Assembly (NCBI GenBank): GCA_003278045.1
Contig: QCHG01000001.1
Span: 1 to 64,000 of the forward strand
Length of the DNA: 64,000 nt
Source: Prochlorococcus sp. AG-402-A04
GTDB taxonomy: Bacteria; Cyanobacteriota; Cyanobacteriia; PCC-6307; Cyanobiaceae
Direction of reading: 5' to 3'
Shown piece after piece: positions 59,633 to 64,000 of the stretch; positions within the stretch are counted from its first letter, which is position 1, and each line of letters begins with the position of its first letter. The notes under the pieces were generated by a model that was not told the DNA's origin, did no database searches, and saw only the letters and a list, made by a program, of their open reading frames with translations. A program made the translations under genes and the position numbers.

Positions 59633-62171
59633 TTAATTCTTCCACATCGCAAGTAATTTCAACTGGCATTGGAGAAACTTTCCAAATAGATTGACAGTAC
59701 TCTCGGATAGATCTATCTGAAGAAAAATATCCTGATCTGGCGGTATTTAATAATGCCATTTTATTCCAAGATTTTTTATTCTTCCAGCATTCACTTACTA
59801 TATCCTGTTTAATTAAGTAGTCTTCAAAGTCAGCCATAACAAAAAATGGATCATGTCCAGTCAAACTATTTAATAAAGGTTTAAATAATTCTTTATCTCC
59901 ATTGCTAAAGTGGCCAATTTCAATTAGGCGTATAACCTCTTTTAGTTCTGGACATTGATCAATAAAAGTTTTAGGAGAGTAATTATTATGTTTTAAATCC
60001 ATAATTTCGCTTTCAGTTTTACCAAAAAGGAAGAAATTTTCTTTTTTCACAAGATCCCTTAATTCAACATTAGCTCCATCTAATGTTCCAATAGTTAACG
60101 CTCCATTCATGGCAAACTTCATATTTCCAGTTCCAGAAGCTTCTTTTCCAGCAGTTGAAATTTGTTCTGAAAGATCCGTTGCGGGATATACTATTTCACC
60201 AAGTTTAACGTTATAGTCTGGTAGGAAAACAACTCTTAATAAACCATCCATATCTGGGTCAGAATTAACTACATCAGCTATACCATTAATGAATCGAATC
60301 ATTAGCTTTGCCATAAAGTAACCTGGCGCAGCTTTGCCTCCAAATATTATTGTTCTTGGAACTTCATACTTGTTTGTACCATTTTTGATTCTTAGATATT
60401 GAGCGATAATTTGTAGAGCATTTAGATGTTGCCTTTTGTATTGATGAATTCTTTTTACTTGAACATCAAATAAACTTGATGGATCTACAAGTATTCCAGT
60501 TTTTGAATGGATAAAACTAGCTAATTTTCTTTTGCCATTTAATTTAGTTTCCTCAAATTTTTGTAAAAAATTGTTGTCATCCTTTTTTTCTTCTAATTTC
60601 TTTAGAAGTTCCATATTTGTTATCCAATTAGGACCAACCTCTTTTTCAAGAAGGTTGGATAATGATGGATTAGATAGGGCAACCCATCTTCTTGGAGTAA
60701 CTCCATTAGTTACATTTGTAAATTTTTCGGGCCATAGTACTGCGAATTCTGGAAGAAGTTGTCTTTTTATTAGATCTGAGTGAAGAGCTGCGACACCATT
60801 TATATGATGTGCTCCAATTGTAGCCAAGTGAGCCATCCGAACTGATTTGGAGCCCTCTTCATCAATTATTGAGAGTTTTTGAAGGATTTTGTCATCACCA
60901 GGATAACGTAGTCTTAATTGTTGTAGGAATCTCCAATTAATTTCATAAATGATTTCTAGATGACGAGGAAGAAGATCATTAAATAAATTTAAATCCCATT
61001 TCTCTAAAGCTTCTGGCAGTAATGTGTGGTTAGTATAAGCAACTGAGGAAGTTGTTATGTTCCAAGCTTTATCCCAACCTATTTGATATTGGTCAATAAG
61101 AAGTCGCATTAATTCTGCAACTGCTATGGCAGGATGGGTATCATTCAATTGAACTGTCCAATGCTTAGGGAATTCTGTTATTGGTATTGATCTTTTCTCA
61201 AGGCTTCTCAACATATCCTGAAGAGAACAACTTACAAAAAAATGTTGTTGTTTGAGTCTTAATCTTCTACCTTCGTCGGTTCCATCATTTGGATATAGAA
61301 CTTTTGAAAGTGTTTCAGAGGCAACTTTTTCTTCTACTGCTCCATAGTAATCACCAATATTGAAAGCATAAAAGTCAAAACTTTCTGTTGCATCAGCTCT
61401 CCATAATCTTAATCTGTCACATGTATTTACCCTGTACCCTAAGACTGGAACATCATGAGGGACACCTATTGCATGTTCAGAAGGAATCCATCTTGATCTG
61501 TAGTTCCCTTTATCGTCTCTATAACTTTCAGTTCTTCCTCCAAAGCCAACAAAACATGATTCATCAGGTTGTGGAAGTTCCCAAGGCCATCCCCCTTTTA
61601 GCCATTTGTCAGTAACTTCAACTTGCCAACCATCTCTGATTAATTGATTGAATATGCCAAATTCGTAGCGAATACCATAACCAACTGCTGGTACTTGTAG
61701 AGATGCTAATGATTCCATATAACATGCAGCAAGTCTACCAAGACCACCATTACCTAATCCAGGCTCTTCCTCTACTTCGAGTATTGTTGATAATGATTCA
61801 ATACCAAATCTTTTTAATGCATCTTCAGCTTCTTTAGTTATGCCAAGATTGAGGAGGTTATTACTTAATTGAGGACCTATCAAAAATTCTGCCGATAAGT
61901 AAGCTACAGTTTTTTGTGGTTTTTTTCTTATGACCTCTTGGCTGGCTAAATATCTTGTCATTAGCCTGTCTTTAACTGCGTAACTCAAAGCCATGTATAA
62001 GTCATGATGACTTGCAGAGGTTGCCAACTTTCCAAGAGTATAGAAAAGATGGGCTGTCATTCCTTGAAAAACAGCATCTGAATCCATGCCAGCTTTCTCA
62101 GGATCTAGATAGCAGCCTGGTGTAGGCAAGCGAAGATCAAAGGGTTGGTTGGAATTCATTGGATTAGCCAT
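59625..62171 (-). CDS. glgP: Glycogen phosphorylase
   Basis: An 848-residue GT35 enzyme that releases glucose-1-phosphate from glycogen, used at night in cyanobacteria. The PLP-binding lysine is in EASGTGNMKFAMNGA, GLGRLAACYMESLA and VQLNDTHPAIAVAEL are family signatures, and VKRIHQYKRQHLN is in the catalytic C-terminal half. I chose ATG at 62171 over the TTG at 62183, which would add four residues. The promoter must lie in the 150-base divergent region shared with the antiporter. Confidence 0.95.
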   Translation of the reverse strand: MANPMNSNQPFDLRLPTPGCYLDPEKAGMDSDAVFQGMTAHLFYTLGKLATSASHHDLYMALSYAVKDRLMTRYLASQEVIRKKPQKTVAYLSAEFLIGPQLSNNLLNLGITKEAEDALKRFGIESLSTILEVEEEPGLGNGGLGRLAACYMESLASLQVPAVGYGIRYEFGIFNQLIRDGWQVEVTDKWLKGGWPWELPQPDESCFVGFGGRTESYRDDKGNYRSRWIPSEHAIGVPHDVPVLGYRVNTCDRLRLWRADATESFDFYAFNIGDYYGAVEEKVASETLSKVLYPNDGTDEGRRLRLKQQHFFVSCSLQDMLRSLEKRSIPITEFPKHWTVQLNDTHPAIAVAELMRLLIDQYQIGWDKAWNITTSSVAYTNHTLLPEALEKWDLNLFNDLLPRHLEIIYEINWRFLQQLRLRYPGDDKILQKLSIIDEEGSKSVRMAHLATIGAHHINGVAALHSDLIKRQLLPEFAVLWPEKFTNVTNGVTPRRWVALSNPSLSNLLEKEVGPNWITNMELLKKLEEKKDDNNFLQKFEETKLNGKRKLASFIHSKTGILVDPSSLFDVQVKRIHQYKRQHLNALQIIAQYLRIKNGTNKYEVPRTIIFGGKAAPGYFMAKLMIRFINGIADVVNSDPDMDGLLRVVFLPDYNVKLGEIVYPATDLSEQISTAGKEASGTGNMKFAMNGALTIGTLDGANVELRDLVKKENFFLFGKTESEIMDLKHNNYSPKTFIDQCPELKEVIRLIEIGHFSNGDKELFKPLLNSLTGHDPFFVMADFEDYLIKQDIVSECWKNKKSWNKMALLNTARSGYFSSDRSIREYCQSIWKVSPMPVEITCDVEELTN

Positions 62172-62279
62172 ATATAGAGACAATAGCCATTTTTAAGAAA
62201 ATTTCTTTGTTGTAACTTCAGATCCACACTTGTTGAGTATTTTTGCTTTTTTCTTACATATTTCTTAAAGTGGGCCCTC

Positions 62280-62315
62280 AATAAACTATCTTCCAATTAG
62301 GTAGTTTATTTTTTT
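62280..62315 (+). terminator. Terminator-like hairpin before the antiporter gene
   Basis: AATAAACTATC (62280-62290) pairs with GGTAGTTTATT (62300-62310), 11 bp with one G-T pair and a nine-base loop, followed directly by a T run ending at 62315. This is a good intrinsic terminator on the plus strand, but it lies eight bases before the antiporter ATG in a divergent region, so it would end a short leader or small RNA rather than a gene. Confidence 0.7.
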
Positions 62316-62323
62316 ACACTTAA

Positions 62324-63691
62324 ATGTACTCTTTACTTGCTGAATTAAGTGCACATGATTTAGAAGTTGCTGAAACGTTGATAGGAGTTATAAGATTTCT
62401 ATTGATATTTTTAGCTGCAAGAGCATTAGCAGAAGTATTAGTAAGGCTTAGTTTGCCAACAATAGTAGGTGAGCTTCTTGCAGGTGTTGTAATAGGGGCA
62501 TCAGGATTCCATTTGTTGATACCGCCTTCAGCTGGAACCGAATTAAATGAAGGACTTGTAAATGTTATTAGTTCTTTAGCCTCAATCCCCCCAGAAGCTG
62601 TACCTGATGTTTATTTCGAAAGTTTTCCATCCCTCCAAGCAGTAGCAACTCTAGGATTATATGCTCTTTTATTTTTAACAGGACTAGAAAGTGAGTTAGA
62701 GGAATTAGTAGCTGTCGGAGCACAAGCTTTCACTGTTGCTATGGCTGGTGTAATTTTACCGTTTGCCTTTGGCACTCTTGGATTAATGTTTATATTCCAA
62801 GTAGACCTAATTCCAGCAGTTTTTGCTGGAGCATCTATGACGGCAACAAGTATAGGAATTACTGCAAGTGTTTTTGGTGAGTTGGGTTATTTAAAAACTA
62901 GAGAAGGACAGATTGTTATTGGTGCAGCAGTGTTAGACGATATCTTGGGAATTGTTATTCTGGCAGTTGTAGTCGCCCTTGCTGCGGGAGGCTCTTTAGA
63001 AATTGCTCCTATCGTTAAATTAGTTGCAGCAGCTGTAGTTTTCGTTATTGCTGCTATTGCACTAAGTAGAACAGCTGCTCCAGGTTTTGATTGGTTATTA
63101 GATAGATTAAAGGCTCCTGGAGCCGTAGTGGTAGCTTCTTTTGTAATACTTGTATTATGTTGTTTCGTCGCAACAGCCATTGGATTGGAAGCAGCTTTAG
63201 GTGCTTTTGCAGCTGGATTAATCCTAAGTAGTTCTAAAAATAACCACGCAATTCAACAATCCGTTTTACCTTTAGTATCCTTATTCGCAACTATTTTCTT
63301 TGTATTAGTGGGAGCGGGAATGGATTTATCAGTTATCAATCCACTTGATCCAACAAGTAGGTCAGCTCTTGTAGTTGCAGGATTTTTATTAGTTGTTGCA
63401 ATTATTGGAAAAATTGCAGCTGGATGGGTATTTTCAAGTGATAAACCTACAAATAGATTAGTAGTAGGTTTGGGTATGATGCCTAGAGGAGAGGTTGGTT
63501 TGATTTTTCTTGGATTAGGGACAAGCGCTAAGTTATTAACTCCTTCTCTTGAAGCAGCTATTTTATTAATGGTTATTGGAACTACATTTCTTGCACCTGT
63601 TCTATTAAGAATTGTCCTAAAAGATAAGCCCCCAAATGATGGTAATAAAATTTCAGATGATGTTGCGGCTGATCCTGTGGGTCTTCTTTAG
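62324..63691 (+). CDS. CPA2-family Na+(K+)/H+ antiporter
   Basis: A 455-residue membrane protein with about 12 hydrophobic helices and no C-terminal nucleotide-binding domain. SLPTIVGELLAGVVIG is the typical early helix, FLTGLESELEEL follows, the ion-binding aspartate pair is D205-D206 in AAVLDDILGIV, and GMMPRGEVGLIFLGLG is the family's late motif. The Asp-Asp pair suggests an electrogenic Na+/H+ exchanger like NapA, useful for sodium export in seawater. A terminator-like hairpin precedes it and a hydrolase gene follows after 45 bases. Confidence 0.9.
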   Translation: MYSLLAELSAHDLEVAETLIGVIRFLLIFLAARALAEVLVRLSLPTIVGELLAGVVIGASGFHLLIPPSAGTELNEGLVNVISSLASIPPEAVPDVYFESFPSLQAVATLGLYALLFLTGLESELEELVAVGAQAFTVAMAGVILPFAFGTLGLMFIFQVDLIPAVFAGASMTATSIGITASVFGELGYLKTREGQIVIGAAVLDDILGIVILAVVVALAAGGSLEIAPIVKLVAAAVVFVIAAIALSRTAAPGFDWLLDRLKAPGAVVVASFVILVLCCFVATAIGLEAALGAFAAGLILSSSKNNHAIQQSVLPLVSLFATIFFVLVGAGMDLSVINPLDPTSRSALVVAGFLLVVAIIGKIAAGWVFSSDKPTNRLVVGLGMMPRGEVGLIFLGLGTSAKLLTPSLEAAILLMVIGTTFLAPVLLRIVLKDKPPNDGNKISDDVAADPVGLL

Positions 63692-63736
63692 GAAATAAGT
63701 TTATTAGAATCAAAAAAACAAAAAGATTTTCAATAA

Positions 63737-64000
63737 ATGGAAAAATCAGCTCTGATCGATAGTGATGTAAATTATGACTGGAATTTTTTAAATTACCCAA
63801 TACATACTGTTATTGCTAACCCTAAAAAAAAATCAAAAGAATTAGCAATTTTATTAATTCATGGTTTCGGTGCTTCTACGGATCATTGGAGATTTAATAT
63901 ACCTGTTTTGAGTACAAAATACGAAGTCCATGCAATGGATTTACTCGGTTTTGGAAAAAGTCCTAAGCCTCAAGACATCGAATACTCAGGATCTTTATGG
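63737..64000 (+). CDS. Alpha/beta hydrolase, N-terminal part (cut by window edge)
   Basis: The first 88 residues of an alpha/beta-hydrolase. The oxyanion region LLIHGFGASTDHWRFN and the strand EVHAMDLLGFGKSPKP match the same parts of the hydrolase at 35233-36147, so they are likely paralogues. The catalytic serine lies beyond the edge. ATG at 63737 is the natural start. It follows the antiporter on the same strand by 45 bases. Confidence 0.82.
   Translation, partial: MEKSALIDSDVNYDWNFLNYPIHTVIANPKKKSKELAILLIHGFGASTDHWRFNIPVLSTKYEVHAMDLLGFGKSPKPQDIEYSGSLW

Overview
The window is a stretch of core chromosome from a marine picocyanobacterium, most likely a high-light-adapted Prochlorococcus. 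The grounds are a very A+T-rich sequence, genes packed almost end to end, photosystem genes (psbZ, psaC), an NDH-1 subunit (ndhS), RpaB, Ycf23, an aspartate kinase with four ACT domains, and a 456-residue ThiC of cyanobacterial type. Strain or clade cannot be fixed from the window alone. No insertion sequence, prophage, CRISPR array, plasmid or island gene was seen, and both edges cut through genes.

Layout. 1-7 kb: tail of a SpoIID/LytB-like protein, a membrane glycosyltransferase, then a minus-strand block dnaX, clpX, clpP, tig (clamp loading and protein quality control). 7-22 kb: asd-dapA (lysine/diaminopimelate entry), RNase J, tilS, ycf23, uvrB, lysC, holA, cobH, mutS, psbZ, ribH, tRNA-Gly(GCC). 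22-32 kb: two small enzymes, secA, cysE, a GntR regulator, infC, miaA, gyrB. 32-43 kb: an SH3-like exported protein, a tandem pair of CrcB fluoride channels, mgtE, a group 2 sigma factor, an alpha/beta hydrolase, a sugar kinase, tsaE, ahcY, a DedA protein, ssb, mreBCD, rpaB. 43-54 kb: lysS, smpB, ruvB, a TPR protein, an M20 amidohydrolase, thiC behind a TPP riboswitch, tkt, fabF, acpP. 54-64 kb: psaC, glmS, rimM, ndhS, rnc, RNase P RNA, tRNA-Arg(CCT), two unknown genes, glgP, a CPA2 Na+/H+ antiporter, and the start of a second alpha/beta hydrolase.

Functional links: asd, dapA and lysC (aspartate family); dnaX, holA, ssb, gyrB, mutS, uvrB and ruvB (replication and repair); tilS, miaA, tsaE, RNase P, RNase III, RNase J and two tRNAs (RNA maturation); fabF-acpP (fatty acids); mreBCD (cell shape). 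Genes alternate strand often, so many operons are one to three genes and several convergent pairs overlap at their stops. The only stretch over 300 bases without a protein gene is 58219-58812, which holds rnpB and tRNA-Arg.

No new multi-gene defence or metabolic system was found; this is ordinary housekeeping DNA. The points most worth a second look are small: an A8 slippery tract in dnaX whose -1 frame would give a 431-residue gamma-like product, a terminator-like hairpin just before the antiporter start, a 17-bp tandem duplication that includes the psaC stop codon, rnpB lying 25 bases upstream of rnc on the same strand, and a few palindromes in promoter regions.
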